Shown one piece after another: positions 42,949 through 64,000 of a stretch of 64,000 nt of DNA. Positions within the stretch are counted from its first letter, which is position 1; every line of letters starts with the position of its first letter. The DNA is from Cristatella mucedo (lineage: Eukaryota; Bryozoa; Phylactolaemata; Cristatellidae). Position numbers and translations under genes: made by a program. Below the pieces are notes generated by a model. It saw nothing but the letters and a program-made list of their open reading frames with translations, did not search any database and was not told where the DNA came from. The stretch is taken from the NCBI GenBank assembly GCA_009760855.2, contig WPIO01000056.1, positions 2,307,501 to 2,371,500 on the forward strand. Reading direction: 5' to 3'.

Positions 42949-45900
42949 ATGAGCTGCCAGAAAGGCAACGCGAAAAAGTCGGGGCCGCCCAAGCACGCGA
43001 ATCGCACCGCCTTCAAGAATAGCCTCCACGACACGAGCAAAACAACCAAGGTGCTAAATTCTCTTGTCGTCGGTGGAGTATGCCGTCGGTGCAAGGATAT
43101 TATTGAGTGGAAAATCAAGTTCAAGAAGTACAAGATTCAGGGCCAGGCGGGCAAATGGTAAGAGCCTTTGTCATTCTAGTTAAACGCCGAGTTCCGCAGA
43201 GGATCCGCTTAGAGATTCGCCATGTTCCGCTTGCTGCGATGTCTCTGCGCGTGTTGTCAGCGAGAGAGGTTTCGTTTGAGCAACCGCGAGCCTCTTGCCT
43301 TCCGTATCCGGGCCTTGCGCCTCAGCGAGAACGCGACCGTAAGTTGTCTCTCCTCGAGTGCTATTAGGCACCCATTAGCTGATCTTTGCTTTCTGGCTCG
43401 GTTTGCGCAAGTCGCGATATGCTTCGACGGCTAGTCGCCTTAGATTGTCACGCAAGGCTTTCTGGGTCGATATGGCGTTAGTCGCTCGGCGAGAGGCGTC
43501 TGGGTGCAGTTTTTATCTATAGACTGCGGAGCGGCCTTTGAATAACCTGGAATCTCCTGGACGTATGTAACAGGCGCTTTCTTTAGCGCGACGAAATGCC
43601 CTAAACGGGTTTGCTTGTAAGAAACTTAGCAGCAAATGTAAAGTGCCCAGAAAGAGATAGAGTTCTCTGAGTGCACTATATCAAGTGTGTTATTATTATA
43701 TTATTATTAACCTGTGCAGTTTAGAAGTTCAACGAGTTTAGGAGGTGCTATCGTGCCGTCCACAGCGTTCTCACCGAGTGACTTTTGGTTTACAGCTAAG
43801 GCGGTTGCTTTTCACGACCTCGGTCCCGATGTCGAGGGTTCGAATCTTGCGGTGGGCGATCCCTTATCGCCGCTTCAAACGGTGGTGATAGCCTTAAAGG
43901 CTCTTCTGTCGCTGTACAAAAGAGGCTGTTAAATCAGCTAGTACTTAAATTTAGTTTTAATTTACAGCTGCTTTTGATGAACTGGGTTTTCTGGCGTTAG
44001 TCACGGATGTCTGAGTGGCATAGTGTATGGCCCATGTTGCCTCTCGGTGAGTGAACCACTTGCATCTGTAATCCCCTAACCATGTTATTCATGTTGTTTG
44101 TTTATCAAGCACGATATTACTCACCATTCAATTGCATTTCCCCTTGCAGCAAATGTAAAGTGCGTAGAAAGAGATCGAGTTCTCTGAGGGGCACTTTATC
44201 AAGTGCATTATTATTATTGTCGCTTGCTGTTCCTTCATTGAGACTTGACAGTTTCTTGCTGTCGTCATCTCGTGTTTTGTTTATAAGAACTAGCTCATCC
44301 AGCCGGTTTGTCTTGTTTACTTGGCTTTACACTGTCCACTCAAGTCACAGCGTGCCCGTAGCACACTCTCGTGCGCTACGCTAACTCGCTTGTGTGTTCG
44401 CAACTTGGTTTAACCTAGCCATTGGCTGCCAACCGATGCGTGCTTGTCGTGAGTCGGTTGGTGGATGTACTGGCCCCCAACCTTATGTAACGCTATCCCA
44501 CGTTGAGAAAAATGCTAAGCTTTTATGCTGAATATAGTTATGTTGATTGGAGTCCATGCTTTCTGGCACGCACGTCTATTGTTTATAGATCCTGTAGCCA
44601 TCCCGGAGCCGTCTTGCGAGGTTTTGCATTTGCCTCCACTGCGAGGCGGCGCCTGGGTTCGGCCTACAAGGTCCGCAAGGCACATGGCACGTGCCATGCT
44701 TATTTATGCTCGTCTGTGCTCCTCAAAAGATGCTTGCTAGAATTACCAAGGAGAAGCATTTTCGTTGATAGCCTATTGAGGCAGGCTATTAGCCTACCTC
44801 GACAATTAGTGAGCCGTCCTTTCTGATGCTGGCCTTAGAAGTTATGAAATGCACCAAATAGAGATGAACCATTTTGTAATGAGTCATACGTTCTGCTCTT
44901 TTGCAACTGCTGCATATACTTAGGTGTACTTTGATCACCACTAAATCAAAAGGTCTGTTGACCTATGGCTGTTGTGCACTCGTTGCTGTAAGAAAAGCAC
45001 AGCGGGATTGTCTTTATCAAACCCTATCGGCCCATTAGTAGCAGCAGCACTGGTGCTGCTGCTGTCATGCCGTGCACCCAGCATTAGGTGTAGCATGGCA
45101 ATTTGAATTGGAGGCAGCTGATACTTATTCCAACTTCAGCTGCTAAATCAGTAGCTCGTTTAGTTCGAGGTTGCACAAATACATCTGTGCTTTGATCTCA
45201 TCCTCCCTCCTAGCACCTCACATTCTCTTAGCCACCTAGAAGTTTGCATTGCCGATGTTTGCTCTTGGATGGCAGCAAACTTTTCTCAGATTTGATGATG
45301 TAGCAGGACCAACTTATGGCCAAGCCTTGTGTCACTCCAATGACTCCAATTAATCCTCAAAATTGGCCGGGCACCGCATTTCTTCTTGCCGCTGCCTGGG
45401 TCTGGCCTCGGGTCTGGCCCATGCCGCTGCCTGGTATCTAGATGCCCCTTTTCTAAAAGGATCTGTAGATGCCCACACCAGCTCCACATTCAAGTCTGCC
45501 TACTTTTAGCTGCATTATGCTGAAAAAATTTGAGGCATGCTTGTATATGAAGTACCACAGCCAAGGCTAGTCCATGCATTAACGATGTACCATCTACATT
45601 TCCATAACTCCCGGCTCACAGGTTTTCCTGCCTATGCATCAAGGTATTTACAGCTAGTGCAGTACTCGGCATCTAGGCTTGTCTGTAATGTACATTGCAG
45701 CAGCTGCCACGTTGCACCCCCTTTCACCCACCTGTGCTGGCCCCCACATCAAGCTGTTTATCAACTCCATGGGATTTGAACTAAGCATTCCATAGAAACT
45801 GCTCGGAGTTTAGCATAGAAGTATGGAAGGTCAGCTTAATCAGTATAGGGCCTCTGCTGGTTCTCCTTGATCTATCAGCAGCATTTGACACTAGTGATTG

Positions 45901-48900
45901 ATAGATCCTGCTGGAACGTCTCTACGCATGCCTAGGGATCACGAGTGCAGTGTTAAACTGGGTTATGTCCTATCGTAGTGAGAGATGTCAAGAATGTAGA
46001 GGTAAATGGCTGTTGGTTAATATGGGAGCCCTTAAAGTAAGTGGTACCTCATGATTCAATCTTAATTCAATCTCTTTTCACTATCTCAGCTGTTTCTCTG
46101 GCCGATATCATCAGCAAACACAGTACTGGCTCTCTGGATTCCTACGACGATGACACGTACTTCTACCGATCCTTCGACCATTCTAAGCTTTGCTACTCAT
46201 CTACTTTGCGACTCACCTTATTCTCTTCTCTCGCCTGCATCGACGACATTCGCCTAAGGATGGCTACTACATTTTAAAGCTTAACCATGGAATAGTCATG
46301 GGCTAACATTGTGTCACTCGTAAGTTAAAAGATCTCACTCCTAAGAAGACTGGTTCACCTAGCATCACTTCCGTCTGTCTTCACTGTCTGCATATATTAT
46401 TTCAAAACTACTTGAAGCCATTAGATGATCACATTTCCTCCATTGTCAAGCTTGCCTACTTTCAGATAGGTAACGAAAGGCCAAAATCTGGATCTGCTGA
46501 GATAAGAGTTTAACAGCAAAACTAGTTAACACGTTTGTGAGATTGCTCTTCTACTGCAATTTCCTTTATTACAGACTCCTGGCCAGTGCTAGTAATCGGA
46601 TACTAACCCTTGTATATTAATTTTCTTGCAGGGAGTTGTAGAATGCTTACGATAGAGAATTAGTTCTATACAGGGTGCTATACAGACAATCTGTTGTTAT
46701 TGTCTTTATCGTTATGATTATGTTTTGTCATTCACTTTTAGTTTCCTTAATTCATTTGTACCAGAGTGCCTAGTGGAAAGACTTCCTCAAGCGTCACACG
46801 ATACCACGTGCTCTATTTTATCAAGTCTTTTAGCTTTGACTGAAACCAACCTTGAACCCTTAGGAGTACTTCCTGTGGGTTGCCATTCACCCAAAGCATG
46901 CAACTGTCTATCAATAGACATTGCGACACCTCCTGACTTACACTAAAACCACACCTGTTCTTCTCAGCATGTGCTCCGACCGTGTCAATCGTCCTTCATG
47001 TTGCTAAGGGGGCTGAAATTGTGCATGTTGTAATCGCAAATCAGTTAAAGTACATTTTTAAGCCGTATACAATGCTTAGATAGAGGCTTACTTCTCCCAG
47101 GGTGCTATGCACGTGTATTAATATTAATAATATTATCGATTCTGTTTGTAATACTGATTATTTATACCTTCGTTCAATTTGTGCATGTTTGGCTTTGGTG
47201 TGCTGTTGGAACGTCGTGACTCCATTCTTATTTGAGTAGTGATAGTAAAGATAGCTATGCCTGTTTTTTCATGACTGCAGTGTCAAATGTGACCAGAGAA
47301 CGGTGAAGAAGTCGTACTGCATAGTGTGCGAAAGCTGTGCCACCAGTCTCAGCATATGTCAGAAGTGTGCCAAAAAGTCGGACGACCTCTGTAGCGGGTA
47401 GGTGCTGCCGCCGGGCCATTGCTGCTATTCTGCGGGCCGCCTGAGGCAGCCCTGGCGAGCAATGGCGCTAGGGTCTGGCTTGCAAGGTCACGGCGAGGTT
47501 ACGATCTGGCCGGCGACTGCTCTGTCTCTCTGTCTCTGTCTGTCTGTCTGTCTCTCTTTTACGTTTTTCTCACCCCCTGCCACTGCTTCTAGGGAAAACA
47601 GATTTTGGTTCTTCGGCAAGTTTCAGCAAGATTTTCTCTATTTGCATTTTCAGAGATGATGATGGCCAACCTGATGCCATCGTGGCAGCCACCGAGCCGG
47701 AAGCAGCGACCGACATCACAAACGAACTAGGTAAGTGATCGCCCATCTTAGCACTGAGAACAATTTGTCGCCAATTTTTCTGAGATACGTGCGTACTTGT
47801 GTTAGTGAAGCGATTGATAGAGTAGGCATGTAATTCCATCTTTTACCGCCTCCCACCCTATATCAAGAACCAAGTGATGGCTACAGTGGAGCTTTCTCTG
47901 GCCAAACAGCCAAACATTTTGGCTGTTTGGTTCGCAATTGCTATCCGATCGCTATCCTTCTGTCAGCCAATGAAGAAAAAGTGAGAAGCAATGCAGAAGT
48001 AGGAGCAGGCCTGACAGGAAGTGGCAGCAAAGTAGCAGCAGCTGCTGCAAAGTGCATGGAAAAGGAAAAGATTTGGTAGCAGGAGAGGAGAGGCGTGTTG
48101 CTTAAGAAATATGGATGCAAGTCCTAAGACCAGTTCAGCGAGATCATCTATTTTCAACCCACCTAAAGCGGAATCTGTCTGCACCTAACTAACTTATTGT
48201 GCTGAGCGAACGAGGAGGCACATGAGATACACTGCAACGGTTCGCATATTTCGCAAGAGCCGCTCCGGGCCACATAGGTCAGATTGAGTGTCCAGCGCCC
48301 GTGTGTTTGGCCCGCGAGCGGGGGGGGGGGGGGGGCGCGGCCTATTTAGCAAAGGGGACAAACTGGCGGCCGAAGTCCTCGAAGTTTGAAACCAGTCTGG
48401 TGGCCATATGTAGAGGCCCAGATGGCACTCTTAGCAGCACCACTGCTAAAAGAGAGCTATCGTAATCGAACCTAGAGAGAACCAGGGAGCTGGTGGGATC
48501 ATTAGCTAACCATTGTTAGTAAAAAAAAAAAAAAACAGTACCCCCCCAATCTGGGGTACCATTCAATGTGATCGCCCTAATACATTTCCCTAAAAAGAAA
48601 GAGAGAGGAAGAAAAAGATCTGGCGGTGGTCATCAAAAATTGAAAAAATCAAAAATTGAAAAAATCAAAAATCATCAAAAATTGAAGCCGTGCTCTTTGC
48701 AAGCGCTAGATCGAAGTCTTGCTCTGCTTCTCCGCCAATTAGAAAGACGCCACGTTCCTGATTCCGGCCGAATCCCGTTTCCTACGTGAACAGTTGTGTT
48801 TAGTCGTATTTCCATTGAACTGAGTTGGACACCGTCTAGGACGTAATTTGTACAAGTTGAGCATTCAAAAGGTAAATCAGGCTTGCACATAAGTGGTACC

Positions 48901-51550
48901 CAATGCTTGTGGGTTAGAGTCGACTGCGAAAGAGGTGCTGGAGAGCAGAATGGGAGAATAACCAAGAATAGCTCCCCTCTCCCCCGAGTAGGAGCCCATG
49001 AAGTTATCACGGGCCTCATATTAGTAGCTGAGATCCGACCTTTGCACCAGGTGGACTGCACTCGGCCTTACTGGGATGATTCGAACTGCCCACCCCTCGA
49101 TCCATGTGCGGTTCTAACTCGATCACATTGGGTCTTACCTCGAGCACCAGCCCGTTCACTAGCACTTGCTGTGGTGAAGCTTTCTCGTACCTGCTATGTT
49201 TCAGTGGGCGCCTACTTCTTATCGTGGTGCTTGCAATTCAGTCAGTTGCTAGATAGGTATGTGCGCTTGTTGGGCCAGACAAGTCACAAAGGAGAGAGGG
49301 GGCAGAGAGGCTGGGAAACTCGATGCGAGATAAATTGAGATAACAATAGTAATGATAATATTAATAAAGACATATGTGTAGCACGCTAGAGGGCTACATC
49401 TCTATGTAGGCATTTAATGCATGCTGCAAAGAAAGCATGCCTATGGTTAGTAATAACATACACAGTGTCAGCACACATACTCAGACAAAGGACAATTCAG
49501 ACTGACCTACAGGGTAGGTTTTTAGCTTCGGGTTTTAAATGTCGTCAAGTCGGATGGTCGTGACGTCTTCGGGGAGTGAGTTCCAGGCTTTGGGAGCATG
49601 TGCTAACTAAAGGCATGGCTAACGACTTAGAAGAAGAGAGGGTGGTACGATGCCCAGCCTGACGGGGAAGTAGTTACGATAGCTAGGCTGCAGCAAGAGA
49701 ATCAAGGAACCTGATAGTGAGTTACAAAGCCTTGAATTCGATGCGATGCTTGATGGAGAGCCAGTGCTGGTCGGTGAGAAGTGGTGTACTATTGCGATCG
49801 TGACGTTCATGACAGACAAACCTAGCTGCAGGGTTTTGCACATGCCTTATGATACCAATTGTAAGCTTCTTATTTAACACCCCGGAATACCTGAGAGTAG
49901 TGACTTATACAAATCGAAAGAGTATGTCACAAATGCATGGACCAACTGGGATGTACTTTGTCCCTGTCTCGGCATGCTCGAATTCTTTGCTGTTTTATGT
50001 AGCTGAAAGTAGGCAGGCGTGACTGTAGAGCTGATGTGGTTGTCTAGTGACTAGTCACTTTAGAAAAGGACAACTAGATTTCATGGAGACACAGGCACAG
50101 GAGATGTGCTGGCTGAGCCTCTTTTGGGGGCATAGGTTTTCCAATTTCTGAGGAATTTTAGGTTGGTTCGTAACTACTAAGTTTGTTTTTATCGTCTTTA
50201 AATTGATGAAGTTTGCTGCCATCCAGGTATGAATGTCAGCAGTACATGCAGCAAGAGAGGTGAGAGACTTTGATATTCTGGAGGGCTGGGAGGGATCAAA
50301 GCGTAGGAACGGTACAGCTATGTGTCATCTTCATATAAATCAAAGCCTAGATTGTTCATGGCAATCGCGTCGGCAAGAGGGTGGCTACACATCGTGAAAA
50401 GAAGCAGAGCTCTGTCCTTTAGAGGTTCCTCGGATGGCTGTTGCTCGTTGACACCAATGCTCTGGAGTCTCCTACTTAGATAGAACCTGAACTATTGCAG
50501 TGTGCTGTCAGGGATGCCCAGGCTAGATGGTATGCAAGGACCCGGTAATCATTTGTATCAAACGCTGCCGAAGTACCAAGCAAAACAAGCAGAGAAACCG
50601 TACCTAAGTCTGCATTCCTGAGAAAATGTCTTTGTACACTTGCAGCAGTGCTGACTCTGTGGAGTCATTAGCTCTAAAGCAAGACTGGACCTTACTTGCT
50701 AGGTTTGATATTTCCATATAAGAGTTTAGCTGGTCTGCCACAATTCGTTCCAGTGTTTTTGATAGGAACAGAGCAGGGAGACTGGGCGGAAGCTGCTCAA
50801 GTTCGCTTGATCTGGTGTTGCTTTTTTTTTAATTAGTGGTCCCACTACAGCCTTATGAAAGGTGCTGGGACATGGCCTAAAGCTAAGGGCATTTTATTAT
50901 GTTATGTTAGTTATGCAGGGCCACAGCAGATCTAGGCATGTCAGAAGTAGAGCATTGGGTATAGGGTCCAGATAGGATAGTAGTCTTCTTGGACTCGTGG
51001 GCAGACTCCGAGATGAGGTCATTAGATGCACGCCTTCAATGTGGACATGTAGTAACTGCAAGGAATCTCCTCCGGGTGAGGAGTTCAAGGGGAAAGCTTT
51101 CTTGGGTCTGACTCCCTGATATCGTATAACTTGCTGACGAAAGAGCTAGAGAAACGATTTGCTAGATCGCCACTAGGATACTACTACTAATAATTATACA
51201 CTTGATAAAGCACCCTTAGATAACTCAATCTCTTTCTAGGCGCTTTACATTTGCTGCAAAGGGAAAACGCGATTGAATGGTGAGTAGGATCACTGGGTAA
51301 GGTGGACACCATTTACACAGTGCATCCTGTAGATGGCTTGCTACTTGAAGGGTGTCACTTTGCTGTGATGATGTCCGAACGAAATCTTGCTTTTTTTAAA
51401 GGAACATTGCAAATAACAGATGACACCGTTTCCATTAACTCGAAGGCTGATGTGAAAGCAGATCGACCCAAGTCGCCAGAGAATAGCACCAGTTTAAAGG
51501 GCTCTGACAGCGACGGCGGAAGCGATACCGACGATGAGGACGATGACTAG
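42949..51550 (+). CDS. C9orf85: C9orf85 homologue, small Cys-rich putative zinc-binding protein
   Basis: Coding exons 42949-43157 (ATG), 47281-47397, 47654-47730 and 51402-51550 (TAG); 552 nt, 183 residues, all introns GT-AG with matching phase. Human C9orf85 has 179 residues. The N-terminus [20 protein letters not shown] and [19 protein letters not shown] match the family; exon 2 gives [20 protein letters not shown] and [12 protein letters not shown], so there are about five CxxC-type pairs likely to bind zinc. The C-terminal exon is Asp/Ser-rich, ending SDTDDEDDD. Molecular function is not established to my knowledge. Exon 3 (25 codons, acidic) has no clear counterpart in memory but keeps frame with good splice sites. 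Introns hold SINE, LINE and hairpin sequences. Confidence 0.9.
43605..43712 (+). mobile_element. LINE/SINE shared tail
   Basis: GCAAATGTAAAGTGCCCAGA, AGAGTTCTCTGAGTGCACTA and (ATT)n, in intron 1 of the C9orf85 homologue. Confidence 0.75.
43795..43945 (+). mobile_element. tRNA-derived SINE, type A, 5'-truncated
   Basis: Starts inside the A-box (GCTAAGGCGGTTGC), has B-box GGTTCGAATCT, the GGTGGTGATAGCC body and ends AAATCAGCTAGTA. Confidence 0.82.
44060..44218 (+). mobile_element. LINE 3' segment and tail
   Basis: CCCCTAACCATGTTATTCAT through GCATTTCCCCTTGCAGCAAA, then tail AAGTGCGTAGAAAGAGATCG and (ATT)n, as in the copy at 30360. Confidence 0.78.
45480..46700 (+). mobile_element. LINE reverse-transcriptase remnants (two adjoining copies)
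   Basis: At 45480-45780 a C-terminal fragment reads [20 protein letters not shown] and [19 protein letters not shown]. At about 45855 a second copy starts upstream in the same protein: [13 protein letters not shown] is RT motif A with its catalytic Asp, and [12 protein letters not shown] (about 46146) is the YADD-type motif C. It runs through a CIDDIRLRM region and ends with a worn tail near 46640-46690. Stops and frameshifts show both are dead. Confidence 0.85.
46700..47140 (+). mobile_element. LINE 3' remnant
   Basis: Diverged C-terminal frame ([18 protein letters not shown]-like, then ATPPDLH) and 3' segment, ending with a worn tail near 47085-47135 (TAGATAGAGGCTTACTTCTC). Older than the copies with intact tails. 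Confidence 0.5.
47902..47930. other. Perfect 13-bp inverted repeat, tight loop
   Basis: CCAAACAGCCAAA (47902-47914) and its reverse complement (47918-47930) with a 3-base loop, in the last intron of the C9orf85 homologue. Confidence 0.85.
48637..48690. repeat. A-rich tandem repeat
   Basis: CAAAAATTGAAAAAAT units, about 17 bp, repeated three times, following poly-A at 48520-48535. Confidence 0.75.
49360..50880 (-). mobile_element. LINE reverse-transcriptase 3' half, degraded
   Basis: The longest copy of this type. Minus-strand reading from about 50850 to 49360 passes through RT core-derived sequence, the SAYFQL/HISSTVKS-type region near 50010, the [16 protein letters not shown] frame, then an (ATT)n-like 3' end. 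Many stops. Lies in intron 3 of the C9orf85 homologue. Confidence 0.75.
51180..51300 (-). mobile_element. LINE 3' tail
   Basis: Minus strand reads AAATGTAAAGCGCCTAGAAA, GAGTTATCTAAGGGTGCTTT and ends (ATT)n-like; 100 bp before the last exon of the C9orf85 homologue. Confidence 0.78.
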
Positions 51551-52027
51551 AAAGAGTGTCACATTTGCAAGGCTTAACCATTTTGTCGGATCGGGACGTG
51601 TTCAACCATGCCGTGCACATGCAGTGTTGCTTCTAAGCGTGGTACTCAGAATCACGGATGCAGACGCTGTTTGCTCGGAGGTTTGCAAGTGCCCTTGATG
51701 CCAACTTTAGATCTACACAAAGGCTGCCCCTTTTGTCGAGGGCGTACTTGCATCAGTGAGGTGAGCGGCAGCCTGTGGTGGCCGGCCGCCACTGCTACTG
51801 AAGACTTCTTCTGATGCCAGTTCTGTCCCGGCACAAGCCGATGCTGTGTCAAACCAATTTTTATACTATCGTCATTTGCACTGGGCTACTTGTTGACACA
51901 CTGGTATTGCAGCAGACAGCCCAGGATGGTGAAAGCATTTCGTTAGGGCATAATGCACCGGGCAACGAGCCGTTGGGCCAACAGTTGGCAACATTTTGGC
52001 TGCTAAACATACCGTAGCCGTCGACCA

Positions 52028-52033
52028 AATAAA
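52028..52033 (+). promoter_or_regulatory. Probable polyadenylation signal of the C9orf85 homologue
   Basis: AATAAA, followed within 20 bp by TGCTGTG; this would give a 3' UTR of about 500 nt after the stop at 51550. Confidence 0.55.
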
Positions 52034-52541
52034 ATATGCTGTGAACCTCGGCCGTGACCTGATTGCCACGTCAAGTGGATTTCTCGTGGATTTTCCGACT
52101 TACGTATAGATACGTGCATGTACATACGCCTACCGCACACAGGTGCACGTGCACACACGGGAATTAAGGTCCACGTCCACATGAGCATGTAACATGAGCA
52201 CATGTAACACACTAATGCGTACTGCTACTTACTGCTCTCCCTGCCCAAACGGACTGCTGCTATGGGTCGACAGGACTTGCCTGCTCGGCTTCTGCATTTA
52301 AAACCCACTAGTTGGCTGCTGGCACAGCTGAGACCGGCCCCAACGAAAAGTTTGGCCACTTTTTTTAAAGCAGTCTTGACTGCGGTGGGTGCCCTTGGTA
52401 GATCACAAGCCGTCTGCCGTTCTGCAAGAATCGGTTAGTTCTGTGAGGTGCGGCAGTTATTGTGCAGAGAAGTGCCAGCATCAGAAACAAACCGCCAGCT
52501 GGAAACATAACGAAAAACTGTAATGGAAAAAGTTTGTCGGG

Positions 52542-52547
52542 TTTAAT
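52542..52547 (-). promoter_or_regulatory. Possible polyadenylation signal of IFT139
   Basis: ATTAAA on the minus strand about 245 bp after the IFT139 stop codon. No AATAAA was seen between the stop and the end of the opposite gene. Confidence 0.35.
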
Positions 52548-52593
52548 TATGGCACGTATTTACAATGAATGGACGGTTATCTTACACGACTTC

Positions 52594-52790
52594 GGAGCCG
52601 AGATTGGGCGATCGCGCGATCGCACGAGAGAACTCTGGCGCTGTCAGACGCAGCCGCGGACTGACTCTTCGGGTCGAGTGGCTAGACCCTGAGAGTGTTT
52701 CGGGCTTTCTGGAGCCGAGATTGGGCGATCGCGCGAGAGAACTCTGGCGCTGTCAGACGCAGCCGCGGACTGACTCTTCGGGTCGAGTGG

Positions 52791-52819
<29 letters not shown>
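52594..52819. repeat. Tandem duplication spanning the IFT139 stop codon
   Basis: Two copies, 52594-52710 (117 bp) and 52711-52819 (109 bp), identical apart from an 8-bp difference at the GATCGCGCGA stretch. The copy at 52711-52819 carries the real last nine codons and stop of IFT139; the other lies in the 3' UTR and repeats that coding piece out of use. Confidence 0.95.
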
Positions 52820-63845
<11,026 letters not shown>

Positions 63846-64000
63846 CTACAAGGACAAACGGGTTGGTATCAGCCTTTGCAGAAGGAGCAGCCAGCTCCTG
63901 TATTTGAGTACTAGCATCCCATTGCAGAGAGAGTGACAGACAAACTCATAGAAAGAGAAAATATATGCAAAGTGAGGGAATGTGAGAGAGTGAGAGAGGG

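Overview
The window is nuclear DNA from an animal, most likely an invertebrate bilaterian; I cannot name the phylum. Reasons: genes are split by GT-AG introns in consistent phases, their products match families conserved across metazoans, one gene belongs to ciliary transport, a true tRNA-Gly(GCC) gene is present, and the spacer DNA is full of LINE and tRNA-derived SINE copies plus long GA/CT, GT and TA microsatellites. Most open frames in the window come from these repeats or from the GC-rich block and are not genes. Nothing looks bacterial or viral.

Layout. (1) 4.5-7.2 kb, + strand: homologue of CNEP1R1 (TMEM188), the regulatory subunit of the nuclear-envelope lipin phosphatase; five coding exons are placed and the short first coding exon is not found. 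(2) 7.2-17.2 kb: no protein gene seen; LINE and SINE copies, an 18S rRNA fragment, a 22-bp CACGTG array and tRNA-Gly(GCC). (3) 17.3-33.9 kb, - strand: a 15-exon coiled-coil gene of about 525 residues that I read as the C10orf67 (DUF4709) homologue; exons 5-15 lie in a very GC-rich stretch, exons 2-4 in AT-richer DNA. (4) 36.1-37.6 kb, + strand: an intronless 496-residue type II membrane protein with a GH130-like propeller appearance. (5) 41.3-42.5 kb, - strand: ABHD17 depalmitoylase, two coding exons, complete. (6) 42.9-51.6 kb, + strand: C9orf85 homologue, four exons, complete; it diverges from ABHD17 across 433 bp. (7) 52.8-63.8 kb, - strand: the last twelve exons seen of IFT139 (TTC21B), running out of the right edge and converging on C9orf85.

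The genes do not form a pathway. Links are positional: a bidirectional promoter (ABHD17/C9orf85) and a convergent tail-to-tail pair (C9orf85/IFT139). Exon calls rest on reading splice sites, checking that codon phase carries across each junction, and comparing the translations with remembered family sequences; nothing was aligned by computer.

Most notable observations: a 186-bp hAT element with SPIN-type ends and an imperfect 8-bp target duplication (62620-62805) in an intron of IFT139; a duplication copying the last codons of IFT139 into its 3' UTR; the intronless membrane enzyme among intron-rich genes; a LINE/SINE network sharing one 3' tail with nested and empty-site copies; and several perfect hairpins and palindromes.
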